A DNA stretch of 34,233 nucleotides from Acidobacteriaceae bacterium (GTDB lineage Bacteria; Acidobacteriota; Terriglobia; Terriglobales; Acidobacteriaceae), in the NCBI GenBank assembly GCA_003133425.1, contig PKXI01000234.1, positions 20,171 to 54,403 of the forward strand, given 5' to 3'. The notes under the pieces were generated by a model. The model was not told where the DNA came from. It saw nothing but the letters and a program-made list of their open reading frames with translations, and did no database searches. Of this stretch, positions 16,998 to 25,855 are shown piece by piece. A program made the position numbers and the translations under genes. Each line of letters begins with the position of its first letter. Position 1 is the stretch's first letter.

Positions 16998-17855
16998 GTG
17001 CAGATTGGGGAGGAAAGCGAAAAGGTGGTCAATCTGCCATGGGCACATCTGCGCCTGCCTCCGTTCCCCCAGGTTGCCATCAGGGTGCTGCAACTGGCGA
17101 ACAACGAGAATGTGCAGCTGCACCAATTGTGCGAACTTATCTCATCCGATCCGGCGTTTGCCAGTGAAGTGCTGACTGTGGCGAACTCAGTCTTGTATGC
17201 TCCACGCTATCCCTCGAGCAGCATTCTGCAGGCGATTGCCGTGCTGGGCGCCAACACTCTTCAGGGCATGTGCATTACGGTTGGAGTAAGGGCATACCTT
17301 GGCAAGTCGATGAGGCATCCGTCGATGCGGGGCCTGTGGCGCCACAACCTGGCGTGCGCCATCATCGCCGAACGGCTCGCTTCAGTGGGCTTTCTGGACA
17401 AAGACACGGCATACACGTCAGGCATTCTGCACGACATCGGGCGCATTGCGCTGGCAGTGATTCAGCCGAAAGAGTACGGCAATCTGCTGGCAACGCATTG
17501 CGGCGCTCCCGGCAGCATCCTTGAGAGCGAGCGCCAGTTGTTCGGCTGGGATCACTGTGAAACGGGGCGGCAACTGGTTACGGATTGGAAGCTGCCTTCG
17601 GGCTTCGATGCCATTGTGTCAGAGCATCATTGTGCAAAGCGGTCGGATGGCGCCTGGGGAATGACCGAGTTGGTCAAGGTGAGTTGCCGGATGGCAGACT
17701 CGGCGGGCTTTCCGGCTTTTGCGGGGTGCGAGGCGACCCCGTATCCCGAGTTGCTTGACGAGTTGCCTGCAAGGGAACGGAGGCTGTTCTTTTCCGACCA
17801 TGAAACTCTGGCCGCTGAAGTCGCGAAGGGCATCCACGCGATCGAGTCGGTTTAA
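16998..17855 (+). CDS. HDOD-domain signalling protein
   Basis: HDOD proteins are catalytically dead or altered relatives of HD hydrolases used in signalling and motility control; no ligand can be named here. The domain fills the protein from LPPFPQVAIRVLQLANN through SSDPAFASEVLTVANSVLY, AIAVLGANTLQGM, GILHDIGRIAL (HD at about 145-146) and a C-terminal WDHCETGRQLVTDWKLP. I start at the GTG at 16998, 8 bases after AAGGGGG. An upstream in-frame GTG at 16932 would add 22 residues with no family likeness. No partner response regulator is adjacent. It converges on tsaD with a 17-base gap. Confidence 0.87.
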   Translation: MQIGEESEKVVNLPWAHLRLPPFPQVAIRVLQLANNENVQLHQLCELISSDPAFASEVLTVANSVLYAPRYPSSSILQAIAVLGANTLQGMCITVGVRAYLGKSMRHPSMRGLWRHNLACAIIAERLASVGFLDKDTAYTSGILHDIGRIALAVIQPKEYGNLLATHCGAPGSILESERQLFGWDHCETGRQLVTDWKLPSGFDAIVSEHHCAKRSDGAWGMTELVKVSCRMADSAGFPAFAGCEATPYPELLDELPARERRLFFSDHETLAAEVAKGIHAIESV

Positions 17856-17872
17856 GGGTGGGGAATCTGTTT

Positions 17873-19072
17873 TTACCGCCCGAGAGCGAGTGAGGGGTCG
17901 GCGGAGATGCTGGATGGGGCGAATTCGCCGGCCTGGAGGCGGGGCCACGCGGCGGCTGCGATCATGGCCGCGTTGTCAGTAGAGAGAGCCAGGGTGGGAA
18001 AGGCGACACGGAGGTTGCGACGCACGGCCTCACTTGTGAAGCGGGCGCGCAGTTCGCGGTTGGCGGCGACTCCGCCGGTGATGAGAATGCGCGCAGCCCC
18101 GAGGGACTCCTGGGCGGCGAAGGTCTTTTTGATCAGATCGCCAACGACCGAGTGCTGAAAGCTGGCGATGAGGTCGAGGGTCTGCGGATCGCAGGTCGCG
18201 AGGGCATCTTCAATGGTGGGGCTGGCTGGTGCATCGGGTCCGGTGAAGAGCGCTTCGCGCCGAGCTTCCGCTTCAGGGCGGAGGTTGTGGAGCTCGACAT
18301 AGCGGAGAACAGCGGTTTTGATTCCCGAAAATGAAAAAAGGAAACGCGGGTCGAGGTTGGCGATGGGTGCGGTTTTCGCGGCCTTTGTACGCGGAGCCTT
18401 GCCGGCCAGATGAAGTTTGGTTTTGATTCGTGAGAAAGCAAATGGCACGGCGCGGGGGTTGCCGTGTTGGGCGAGGGCATCTATCCAGGGGCCCCCGGGA
18501 TAGCCTAGGCCGAGGAGTTTGGCGACCTTGTCGTAAGCTTCGCCGGCAGCGTCATCGACTGTGCGGCCGATGAGGGTGTAGGTCCATGCTCCGTGGGCGG
18601 GACGGGCGAGATACAGGTGGGTGTGACCGCCGGAGACGACGAGGGCCAAAGCAGGTTCGTCGTCGAGAGGCGACCGACTGTCCAATGACTCGCGTTCATT
18701 TAACAACACGGCATGAATGTGGCCTTCGAGATGGTTGACGGCGATCAGAGGGATGTTTTGGCCGAATGCCAGGGCCTTTGCATAGGTGATCCCAACCAGA
18801 AGCGCTCCTGCGAGACCGGGACCGGAGGTGACAGCGATGGCGTCCAGATCGTTGAGGGAAATGTTGGCTTGCGCCAGCGCAGCACGGACAACGGGGACGA
18901 TGGCGCGGAGATGCTCGCGGCTGGCCAACTCGGGAACGACTCCGCCATAGCGAGCGTGGGTGGCGATTTGAGAGGCGACCGCCGAGGAAAGTGTGCGGGA
19001 GCCGCGTTGGACTACGGCGGCGGCGGTCTCGTCGCAGGAGGATTCGATGGCGAGGATGAGGCCGTTGCCCAT
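17873..19072 (-). CDS. tsaD: tRNA threonylcarbamoyladenosine synthase catalytic subunit TsaD
   Basis: Transfers the threonylcarbamoyl group to A37 of ANN-decoding tRNAs, working with TsaB, TsaE and TsaC (none in this window). The ASKHA-fold motifs are present: LAIESSCDETAAAVV, VTSGPGLAGALLVG, the metal pair H114/H118 in NHLEGHIHA, VSGGHTHLYL, and ITGGVAANRELRARF followed by STDNAAMIA. At 399 residues it is some 50 longer than usual. Part of the extra length is a charged stretch around 219-240 (GKAPRTKAAKTAPIANL) and a Pro/Ala-rich loop near 290. It is divergent from the CCA-enzyme gene, sharing a spacer of about 125 bases. Confidence 0.96.
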   Translation of the reverse strand: MGNGLILAIESSCDETAAAVVQRGSRTLSSAVASQIATHARYGGVVPELASREHLRAIVPVVRAALAQANISLNDLDAIAVTSGPGLAGALLVGITYAKALAFGQNIPLIAVNHLEGHIHAVLLNERESLDSRSPLDDEPALALVVSGGHTHLYLARPAHGAWTYTLIGRTVDDAAGEAYDKVAKLLGLGYPGGPWIDALAQHGNPRAVPFAFSRIKTKLHLAGKAPRTKAAKTAPIANLDPRFLFSFSGIKTAVLRYVELHNLRPEAEARREALFTGPDAPASPTIEDALATCDPQTLDLIASFQHSVVGDLIKKTFAAQESLGAARILITGGVAANRELRARFTSEAVRRNLRVAFPTLALSTDNAAMIAAAAWPRLQAGEFAPSSISADPSLALGR

Positions 19073-19197
19073 CTATTCAGTTTAGCGGGTGGGCTGGATG
19101 GGGTTTGGCAGGTTAGCATTCCGCTGATGCGGGATATAGCAAGTTAGCGGACGGAGTTGTGACTAGTCGGTTGGAACGGGCGAGAATGGAAGCAGCT

Positions 19198-20658
19198 ATG
19201 TTCACGATTACGCGACAACTCGAAGCGGCTTTGGGAATTGTGGAGAAGCTGCGGGCGGCGGGGCACGAGGCATATTTCGCCGGCGGGTGCGTGCGGGACC
19301 TGCTAATGGGACTGGAGCCCAAGGACTACGACGTGGCGACGAGTGCGACGCCGGATGTGGTGCTGGGGTTGTTCGAGAGGACGTTTGCGGTTGGGGCGCA
19401 CTTCGGGGTGGTGCTGGTTGCGGATGGAGATGAGGCTGGATATGTGACAACGGAGGTGGCGACTTTCCGCTCGGATGGGGCTTATTCCGATGGGCGGCAT
19501 CCGGACGCGGTGCGGTATACGGCGAGCGCCGAGGAGGATGTGCGACGGAGGGACTTCACAATTAATGGGTTGTTGCTGGACCCGCTGCGTTGGGGAAGAC
19601 CTTTGGTCGAGTGCATTGGTGATCCTACGCTCCTCCGCTCGGCGGTGCTGGATTTTGTGGGAGGGCTATCTGATCAGGAAGCTGGGGTGGTAAGAGCGAT
19701 CGGGCGGGCGGAGTTGCGCTTTGAGGAGGATCATCTGCGGATGCTGCGCGGGGTGCGGTTCGCGGCGCGGTTCGGGTTTGAGCTGGAGTCGGGGACGGCG
19801 GCGGCGATGCGAGGACTTGCGGGGCGCATCCACGTGGTGAGCTGGGAGCGGGTGCGGGACGAGCTGACGAAGATGCTGACGGAGGGGAATGCGCGCAGGG
19901 CGTTCGAGCTGCTAGATGAAACAGGGTTGCTGGCCGAGGTGTTGCCGGAGATTGCGCGGATGAAGGGTGTGGAACAGCCTCCGCAGTTTCATCCGGAGGG
20001 GGATGTCTGGGTTCATACACTGGGGCTTTTGGAACAACTGGAATCGGGCTGCAGCATGACGCTGGCGTGGGGGGCGCTGCTGCACGATGTGGGCAAGCCG
20101 CCGACGTTTCGTCGGGCTCCGGACCGGATTCGCTTCGACGGGCATGTGGAGATGGGCGTGGCGATGGCAGCGGAGATTTGCCGACAGTTCCGGTTTTCGA
20201 ATGAGGAGACGCGGCAGATTGTGGCATTGGTCGAGAATCACATGCGGTTTATGGATTCTGGGCGGATGAAGGCGTCGACTCTCAAGCGGTTCTTCCGGCT
20301 GGAGAGTTTCGAGGAGCACCTGGAACTGCATCGCATGGATTGCATGGCGGGAAGCGGGTACCTGGACCACTGGGAGTTTGTGCGCGAGCGGTGGCTGGCG
20401 ATGCCCGAAGAGACGGTGCGGCCAAAGCCGCTGATTACTGGGCGAGAGCTGATTGCGGCGGGATATCAACCGGGCGCGGGATTCAAGGAGATGCTGCGAA
20501 CGGTGGAGGATGCTCAGTTGGAAGGGACGATTGGGACGGCGGATGAGGCGTTGCGGCTGGTGCAGCAGAGGTTTGGTGAGGCTACAAACGGCCAGGTAAC
20601 TCGCAGCGACACGTTTCAGAAATTCTCCAATTCGACAAATGAGGAGAGCGAAACTTGA
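19198..20658 (+). CDS. CCA tRNA nucleotidyltransferase / poly(A) polymerase family with HD domain
   Basis: Adds CCA to tRNA 3' ends or A-tails to RNA; the family contains both activities and sequence alone does not separate them. The nucleotidyltransferase head has GGCVRDLLMG and the catalytic pair D43/D45 (PKDYDVAT), then RRRDFTINGLLLDP. The RNA-binding neck (LRMLRGVRFAARFGFELE) follows, with an HD domain (LLHDVGKPPTFRR, VENHMRFMD). I choose the ATG at 19198 with GGAAG 5 bases upstream. In-frame starts at 19159 (GTG) and 19186 (ATG) are possible but add no conserved sequence. Its TGA overlaps the next start by one base. Confidence 0.9.
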   Translation: MFTITRQLEAALGIVEKLRAAGHEAYFAGGCVRDLLMGLEPKDYDVATSATPDVVLGLFERTFAVGAHFGVVLVADGDEAGYVTTEVATFRSDGAYSDGRHPDAVRYTASAEEDVRRRDFTINGLLLDPLRWGRPLVECIGDPTLLRSAVLDFVGGLSDQEAGVVRAIGRAELRFEEDHLRMLRGVRFAARFGFELESGTAAAMRGLAGRIHVVSWERVRDELTKMLTEGNARRAFELLDETGLLAEVLPEIARMKGVEQPPQFHPEGDVWVHTLGLLEQLESGCSMTLAWGALLHDVGKPPTFRRAPDRIRFDGHVEMGVAMAAEICRQFRFSNEETRQIVALVENHMRFMDSGRMKASTLKRFFRLESFEEHLELHRMDCMAGSGYLDHWEFVRERWLAMPEETVRPKPLITGRELIAAGYQPGAGFKEMLRTVEDAQLEGTIGTADEALRLVQQRFGEATNGQVTRSDTFQKFSNSTNEESET

Positions 20659-21158
20659 TGAAGTCCGATGGGGTTAGCGGGAAAGATCTTGACTGCCTTC
20701 GGCGCGCAATCGAGTTGGCAAGCGAGGCGCGCAGCGATGGACGTCATCCCTTTGGTGCGCTGATTGTGAACGAACGTGGCGAGACGATTGTTGAAGCACG
20801 AAACAATGCGGTGCGGCCAAAGGGCGATCCTACACAACATGCGGAGATGGTGGCATGCGGCGAGGCGGCGCGATTGCTTCCAGAATCCGAGCTGACGCGT
20901 TGCACTCTCTACACCAGCACAGAACCGTGTGCCATGTGCGCGGGGGCCATCTATTGGACCGGAATTGGCCGTGTGGTGTTCGGATTGTCTGAGGCTGGCC
21001 TGATGAAATACACCGGCAGCCATGAAGAGAATCCGACGCTCGACCTACCGTGCCGAGAGGTTTTCGCGCGCGGGCAGAGGAAGATCGCTGTCGCAGGGCC
21101 CTTGCTTGAAGACGAGGCCGGTAAGGTGCACGAGGGGTTCTGGGTGCCTGGCAACTGA
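20658..21158 (+). CDS. Nucleoside deaminase (TadA/guanine deaminase-like)
   Basis: Zinc-dependent deaminase of the cytidine-deaminase fold. Zinc and catalytic residues are visible: H61 and E63 in QHAEM, C91 and C94 in TSTEPCAMCAGAIYW. The opening HPFGALIVNERGE and the long C-terminal part (GHEENPTLDLPCREVF-like) look more like free-base or nucleoside deaminases such as GuaD than strict TadA, but the co-transcription with a tRNA nucleotidyltransferase keeps a tRNA role open. The 166 residues are normal. The start ATG overlaps the previous stop (TGATG) and has GAGGAGAG about 9 bases upstream, so translation is coupled. Confidence 0.83.
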   Translation: MKSDGVSGKDLDCLRRAIELASEARSDGRHPFGALIVNERGETIVEARNNAVRPKGDPTQHAEMVACGEAARLLPESELTRCTLYTSTEPCAMCAGAIYWTGIGRVVFGLSEAGLMKYTGSHEENPTLDLPCREVFARGQRKIAVAGPLLEDEAGKVHEGFWVPGN

Positions 21159-21264
21159 TTCTTTATTCAGATACGCATGCACATTCGGGATTCAGCCTTC
21201 CAGACGAGATATTCGCGCTGTGCAGTCAGGAGTGGGCTATCCCGACGAATTCTGGCGTCTCGCG

Positions 21265-21687
21265 TCAGGCGGCCTTGATAAATCGGTGATTCTCGACGGC
21301 AATTCTCTTGCTGCAAACATGACAGTCAAAGCCAGGCGCGTTCACGACGTTGCTCACTTCGGAACCGCACCAGGGGCATTTGCCTTTGAGTTCGCCGAGT
21401 CCAATCATTGGACCCAAAAGCGGTGCGAGCACACCGGCAATAATCATTGGGACTCCGAGAAATGCGCCGAGGCCGGTTAGGCAAAGCATCGTGCCGACGA
21501 TGATGCACATTGGCGCGACGATCAGGCCGAACAGCAGCCCGCTAAAGGCGCCCTGTACGGGCGCTTTTTCAATTTCGGCTGGACCTTCATGGTCCTGGGT
21601 TTGCGGTGGGATTAAGGCTCCGCATAGGGGGCAGAAGCGCCAGGGCGATGAGAGGTGCGCTCCGCATTTCGAACATAGCTCGTTCAT
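21265..21687 (-). CDS. Small zinc-ribbon membrane protein
   Basis: Function unknown. A 140-residue protein with two potential zinc sites flanking a membrane region. The N-terminal ribbon is CSKCGAHLSSPWRFCPLCG and the C-terminal one is CPWCG...CHVCSKR. Between them are two to three hydrophobic segments (FSGLLFGLIVAPMCIIVGTM, AFLGVPMIIAGVLAPLLG). I start at the ATG at 21687 because GGAGGG stands 7 bases upstream (21695-21700) and the zinc ribbon begins there. The frame continues upstream to 21768 without family-like sequence. It converges on the deaminase gene. Confidence 0.75.
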   Translation of the reverse strand: MNELCSKCGAHLSSPWRFCPLCGALIPPQTQDHEGPAEIEKAPVQGAFSGLLFGLIVAPMCIIVGTMLCLTGLGAFLGVPMIIAGVLAPLLGPMIGLGELKGKCPWCGSEVSNVVNAPGFDCHVCSKRIAVENHRFIKAA

Positions 21688-22009
21688 TTGATAGCCCTCC
21701 CTGAGCGCCAGAAACATATCACCGGAAAACATGAAGAAAATAGGACGGGCATCACATGGCTTCGCCATTGTTGAGCAGGTGCAATTAATCGACCGAGTTG
21801 GAATACCGGTCGGTGATCAGGTCGATTTGTCTGCCTGGGGCAGAGCGCCGCGGAAGCCATTGAACCGCCTGGAGATGATGGTCAGGTGAAACAGCGAACA
21901 CGAAACGCATAGGTAACTATACCGATGCTCTTTGGAGGCCCGTACGTTGTGAGTGATTGGGGACTACGGCGGTGTACATAGATTGGACCAGGGCGGTACT
22001 ATCGCTTCG
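21688..22009. other. 322-bp divergent spacer with competing inverted repeats
   Basis: Separates the zinc-ribbon gene from the large Tat protein gene and presumably carries both promoters, though I cannot name hexamers. CGACCG (21790-21795) can pair with CGGTCG (21807-21812), or AATCGACC (21787-21794) with GGTCGATT (21820-21827). The two pairings exclude each other. Confidence 0.4.
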
Positions 22010-23995
22010 ATGAGAAATGCTGATATTAATGCGGGACTTACGCGCAGGGAGATGCTTCAACTTTCAGCTGCTGGGGTTGCCGGTTTGGGCGCGAAGCTGG
22101 CGTTTCCTGGGTTGGCGGCTGAGGCTGGGGTGCCAGGGGCGACGGCAACGCAGGTGAAGACGGCGGAGGAGAGACTCTACTCAGATCTTTTGCAGAAGTG
22201 GTGCGACGGACTGGTAGCGCGGCAGGTTACGGAGCTTGCGGATCCTGCTCTGCGCGGGGGGCTGCTGTGCCCGGCGTGCGGGCTGATTCATGGGCGGTGC
22301 GGGGATGCGGTTTATCCATTGTTACGGGTAGCGCATTCGACTGGGAACGAAAAATATCTGCGAGCGGCACTCGAAGTGCACGAATGGTCCGAGCGCACGG
22401 TGAGCAGGCTGGACGGTAGTTGGGTGAACGACGTTTCGTTGAGTTCCTGGCAGGGAATCACGGTATTCCACGCAATTGCGCTGGCGGAGGCGCTGGAACA
22501 TCACGGAGCGATTCTGGATGCGACGGTCCGGAGACGGTGGACCGAGCGGCTGGCGCTGGCTGCGAAGTTTCTGGATGGATTCATCACTATCGAAACGGGA
22601 AATATAAATTACCCGGTGACGGCTTCGCTGGCGTTTGTGCTGTGCGGGCGGGTGCTGGGGGACAAGCACTCTGTGGAGCGGGGGCGCGGACTGGCTCACG
22701 AGGCGCTGGGCCAGTTTACGACGGATGGATTCTTGTTTGGCGAGGGGCATCCGCTGCACGGTGTGACGGCCAAGGGGTGCCGGCCGGTGGACCTGGGGTA
22801 CAACGTGGAGGAATCGCTGCCGTCGCTGGCACTCTACAGTGTGCTGGCCGAAGATGCGGTGGTGCGGGACATCGTGATTGGAGCGATGAAGACTCATTTG
22901 GAGTTCATGCTGCCGGATGGCGCGTGGGACAACAGTTGGGGAACACGCAACTATAAGTGGAGTTGGTGGGGGAGCCGGACCAGTGACGGGTGCCACCCGG
23001 GGCTGGTGCTTATGGTGGAGCATGAGCCGCGGTTTCGTGAGGCGGCACGGCGCAATGCTGAGTTGATGGCCACTTGCACATACGATGGGCTGCTCTATGG
23101 CGGGCCAGACTACTATGCACACGGCGATCCGGCGTGCATTCATCACACATTTACCCATGCAAAGGCGCTGGCCACGGTGCTGGACCGCAGCAATTTTGCC
23201 GACGAGCCGGGCGAGCGGCTGAAGCTACCGCGCGACGAGGCGTACGGGCTGAGGAGCTTTCCTGTGATTGGGACACGGCTGGCGGCTGTGGGGCCTTGGC
23301 GCGCGACGGTGACTGAGTATGACTGGGAGTATGTGGAGGATGTGCAGGCGGGAAGCGGGGGCGACTCGGGTGGCGGACATGCGAGCGGGGGCGCGTTGTC
23401 GCAGTTGTACCACTGCGGGCTGGGGCCGGTTCTTGTTGCCAGCATGACGAAGTATGCGCTGATTGAGATGTCGAATCAGCAGCAGTATCGCGGCGGGACG
23501 CATATGACGTTGACGCCGCGGATCGAATGCGCGGGGAAGGAGACGTATACGAGCCTGGACGATCTGAAGGCGCAAGTAACCGCTGCACAGACGGGCGGTG
23601 AGGTTGTTTTTGACACGAAGGGGCGAATGCTGACGACGGGACACAAGGCGACGCCTGGGGAGGAGGTTCTCTATCGCCTGGTGTACAAACTGAACGAGGC
23701 GGGCGTGGAGCTTACGGCGAGCGTGAATGGGGTTGGGCCGGCGCCGATGCGGTTGATTGTGCCTGTGATTGCGCGCGTGGACGAGGCGTTTGAGCAACCG
23801 GATGTGCGGACGGTACGGATTGCGAAGGCGAAGGGGATGCTGACGGTGACGACCGATGCGGCGAAGGGATTTGAGGCCGTGCCGAAGGAGAGGACGTTCA
23901 ATCTGGTACCGGGATTCGAAGCGATTCCACTGGCGGTGGTGTTGCAGGCAGGGAAAGAGACGCGGGTACGGATTGAGGGAGCAGCGACGGGATAG
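22010..23995 (+). CDS. Large Tat-exported protein of unknown function, possibly carbohydrate-active
   Basis: I do not recognise a named family with confidence. The N-terminus is a twin-arginine signal (LTRREMLQLSAAGVAG). The body (about 50-430) is rich in helices with many Trp/His/Tyr, for example LCPACGLIHGRCGD, LDGSWVNDVSLSSWQG, LPDGAWDNSWGTRNYKWSWW and GGPDYYAHGDPACIHH. The C-terminal 230 residues are mostly beta. That layout, a helical toroid followed by a beta-sandwich, recalls polysaccharide lyases and some glycoside hydrolases, which is inference only. I use the ATG at 22010 because it puts the signal at the N-terminus; a GTG at 21953 would lengthen it by 19. It ends 77 bases before the flavoprotein gene. 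Confidence 0.6.
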   Translation: MRNADINAGLTRREMLQLSAAGVAGLGAKLAFPGLAAEAGVPGATATQVKTAEERLYSDLLQKWCDGLVARQVTELADPALRGGLLCPACGLIHGRCGDAVYPLLRVAHSTGNEKYLRAALEVHEWSERTVSRLDGSWVNDVSLSSWQGITVFHAIALAEALEHHGAILDATVRRRWTERLALAAKFLDGFITIETGNINYPVTASLAFVLCGRVLGDKHSVERGRGLAHEALGQFTTDGFLFGEGHPLHGVTAKGCRPVDLGYNVEESLPSLALYSVLAEDAVVRDIVIGAMKTHLEFMLPDGAWDNSWGTRNYKWSWWGSRTSDGCHPGLVLMVEHEPRFREAARRNAELMATCTYDGLLYGGPDYYAHGDPACIHHTFTHAKALATVLDRSNFADEPGERLKLPRDEAYGLRSFPVIGTRLAAVGPWRATVTEYDWEYVEDVQAGSGGDSGGGHASGGALSQLYHCGLGPVLVASMTKYALIEMSNQQQYRGGTHMTLTPRIECAGKETYTSLDDLKAQVTAAQTGGEVVFDTKGRMLTTGHKATPGEEVLYRLVYKLNEAGVELTASVNGVGPAPMRLIVPVIARVDEAFEQPDVRTVRIAKAKGMLTVTTDAAKGFEAVPKERTFNLVPGFEAIPLAVVLQAGKETRVRIEGAATG

Positions 23996-24072
23996 CTCCT
24001 TACAATGTGCGTAGAATCCCAGATATCAGAATCGAGATTGGGGGCACCCGGCCGCTATTCTGAACGGGAGCT

Positions 24073-25263
24073 ATGACCGATGCGCCGCGCCAGTTCGATG
24101 TGATTGTTTTGGGGGCGGGTGCGGCTGGGCTGATGTGCGCGGCTGTTGCCGGGCAGCGCGGGCGTCGGGTTGCATTACTCGAACACAATGGGCAGGTGGG
24201 GCGGAAGATTCTGATCTCCGGGGGCGGACGGTGCAATTTTACTAATCTGCACTGTGGACCGGGAAATTTCCTCTCGGAAAATATGCATTTTGCGAAGTCG
24301 GCGCTGGCGCTTTATGAGCCGCGACATTTCATTGAGCTTGTGGAGCGATATGGGATCGCGTGGCATGAAAAGACGCTGGGGCAGCTTTTCTGCGACCACT
24401 CGGCAAGGGCAATTGTGGAGATGCTTCTTGCGGAGTGCGCACAGGGTGGAGTGGAGATTGTGCTGAATGCGCAGGGGATTGAGGTGGAGCGCGCGGCTGG
24501 CAGTGGGTTTCGAGTGGGGTGTTCGCAGGGCGAGTTTGTGGCTGGGGCGCTGGTGGTTGCGACGGGCGGATTGTCGATACCGAAGCTGGGGGCTACGGGA
24601 CTCGGCTATGAGTTGGCGAGGCAATTTGGGCTGAAGGTGGTTGAGCCGAGGCCGGCCCTGGTGCCGCTCGTGCTGGGCGGCGACGAGGCGGGGTGGACGG
24701 GGCTGGCAGGGGTGGCGCCGGAGGTTGTGGTGTGCGCGTCACGGGCTGGCCGCGAAGTCGAGTTCAGAGAGAAGATGCTCTTGACGCATCGAGGACTAAG
24801 CGGGCCTGCGGTGTTGCAGGCGTCTTCATATTGGCGGGCGGGAGAGGAACTCTTAGTGGACTTTGCGCCGGAGATTGACGTCCTGCGGGCGCAAATGAGG
24901 CCGGGGGCACGGCGAGATGAGGTGGCTTTCAAGCAAGCTTTGCGCGAAGTCTTGCCGCAGCGACTGGCAGGGTTCCTCGCAGAGATGGGCGTTCCAGAGG
25001 GCTGGTCAAATGCGGCGCTGGAAACCTGCGAGAAGAGATTGCATCGATGGGTATTTCATCCAGTGAGAACGGAAGGGTTTGAGAAGGCCGAGGTCACAGC
25101 CGGGGGCGTAGACACTGCGGGATTGCAGGCGCGCACTATGGAAGCGCGAAGTGTGCCGGGGCTGTTTTTTATCGGGGAAGCTGTGGATGTGACCGGGTGG
25201 CTGGGTGGGTTCAACTTCCAATGGGCATGGGCTTCGGGAGTGGCGGCGGGAAGGGCGGCGTGA
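24073..25263 (+). CDS. BaiN/HI0933-family FAD-dependent flavoprotein
   Basis: Predicted cytoplasmic NAD(P)/FAD-dependent oxidoreductase; physiological substrate unknown. It shows the dinucleotide-binding start VIVLGAGAAGLMCAAVAGQR, the family signature GRKILISGGGRCNFTN, a second FAD motif VVATGGLSIPKLGATG, and the C-terminal signature FFIGEAVDVTGWLGGFN followed by QWAWASG. The 396 residues are full length. The ATG lies 77 bases after the Tat protein gene on the same strand, so they may be co-transcribed, although a role in common is not evident. Confidence 0.92.
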   Translation: MTDAPRQFDVIVLGAGAAGLMCAAVAGQRGRRVALLEHNGQVGRKILISGGGRCNFTNLHCGPGNFLSENMHFAKSALALYEPRHFIELVERYGIAWHEKTLGQLFCDHSARAIVEMLLAECAQGGVEIVLNAQGIEVERAAGSGFRVGCSQGEFVAGALVVATGGLSIPKLGATGLGYELARQFGLKVVEPRPALVPLVLGGDEAGWTGLAGVAPEVVVCASRAGREVEFREKMLLTHRGLSGPAVLQASSYWRAGEELLVDFAPEIDVLRAQMRPGARRDEVAFKQALREVLPQRLAGFLAEMGVPEGWSNAALETCEKRLHRWVFHPVRTEGFEKAEVTAGGVDTAGLQARTMEARSVPGLFFIGEAVDVTGWLGGFNFQWAWASGVAAGRAA

Positions 25264-25855
25264 CGGGTGCGGTCTTTTCAGCGGCTCTCGAATCGATCTG
25301 GCTCTAATTTTGCCGGTGCTTGGGGAATCGGTTGTGCCGGTTTGGGTTGGTGTCAAAGAGGCGGAAGGGCGACTTCTTTGTAAACGGATGAAAATAAAAG
25401 GGAAAAGTTAGGCATCTCGGTTGCAGAGGATGCGGTAGGAATTCGGTAAGCTTAGGACATTCATACAGCAATGAAACTGATCGAGGGGAAAGTCTTCTGG
25501 ACTTTCCCTTTTTCCGCCGGGGTAATATCGCAGGAAAACAGCGTGGTCTCTTGGTGTCCCACCATGTCGCCAGAATCAATTCGGAAGGATGAGCGCCGAG
25601 TCTGTTCGCCGAGGCACTGCGGAATTGTGACACTTGCGCGCACGGAGAGGCTGACCATTCGGGACCGGTGGAAACAACTGGGACGAATTCAAGAGCATCA
25701 AGAGTGGCAAGGAGCAAGAACAATTGATGGAGGGCCGGGCTTCTGGCGAGTGCAACATTTGAGTGTTGCGGCGCAGGGGCCACTGCCCGTTGTACTTGGC
25801 GAGAGTGCTGGATGACTCGAATTGGGTGCTCCCACAAAAGAAGGATGAGATAAGA
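25264..25855. other. 592-bp gene-poor stretch
   Basis: No convincing gene. It holds one strong intrinsic terminator (25486-25513) and a small hairpin GCAACA/TGTTGC (25752-25757 and 25764-25769). A frame of 114 codons (25471-25815) starts on top of the terminator and has no recognisable content. The terminator lies 220 bases past the flavoprotein gene, further than expected for that gene alone. Confidence 0.5.
25486..25513 (+). terminator. Intrinsic (rho-independent) terminator
   Basis: A perfect 9-bp stem, GGGAAAGTC (25486-25494) with GACTTTCCC (25500-25508), a 5-base loop, then five T residues (25509-25513). The T-run is on the plus strand only. It would end transcripts from the flavoprotein gene or from an unannotated short transcript in the 220 bases before it. 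Confidence 0.8.

Noticed and set aside
25471..25815. 114-codon frame in the gene-poor stretch
   Set aside because: It begins inside the sequence forming the intrinsic terminator, has no ribosome-binding site that stands out and no domain-like content.
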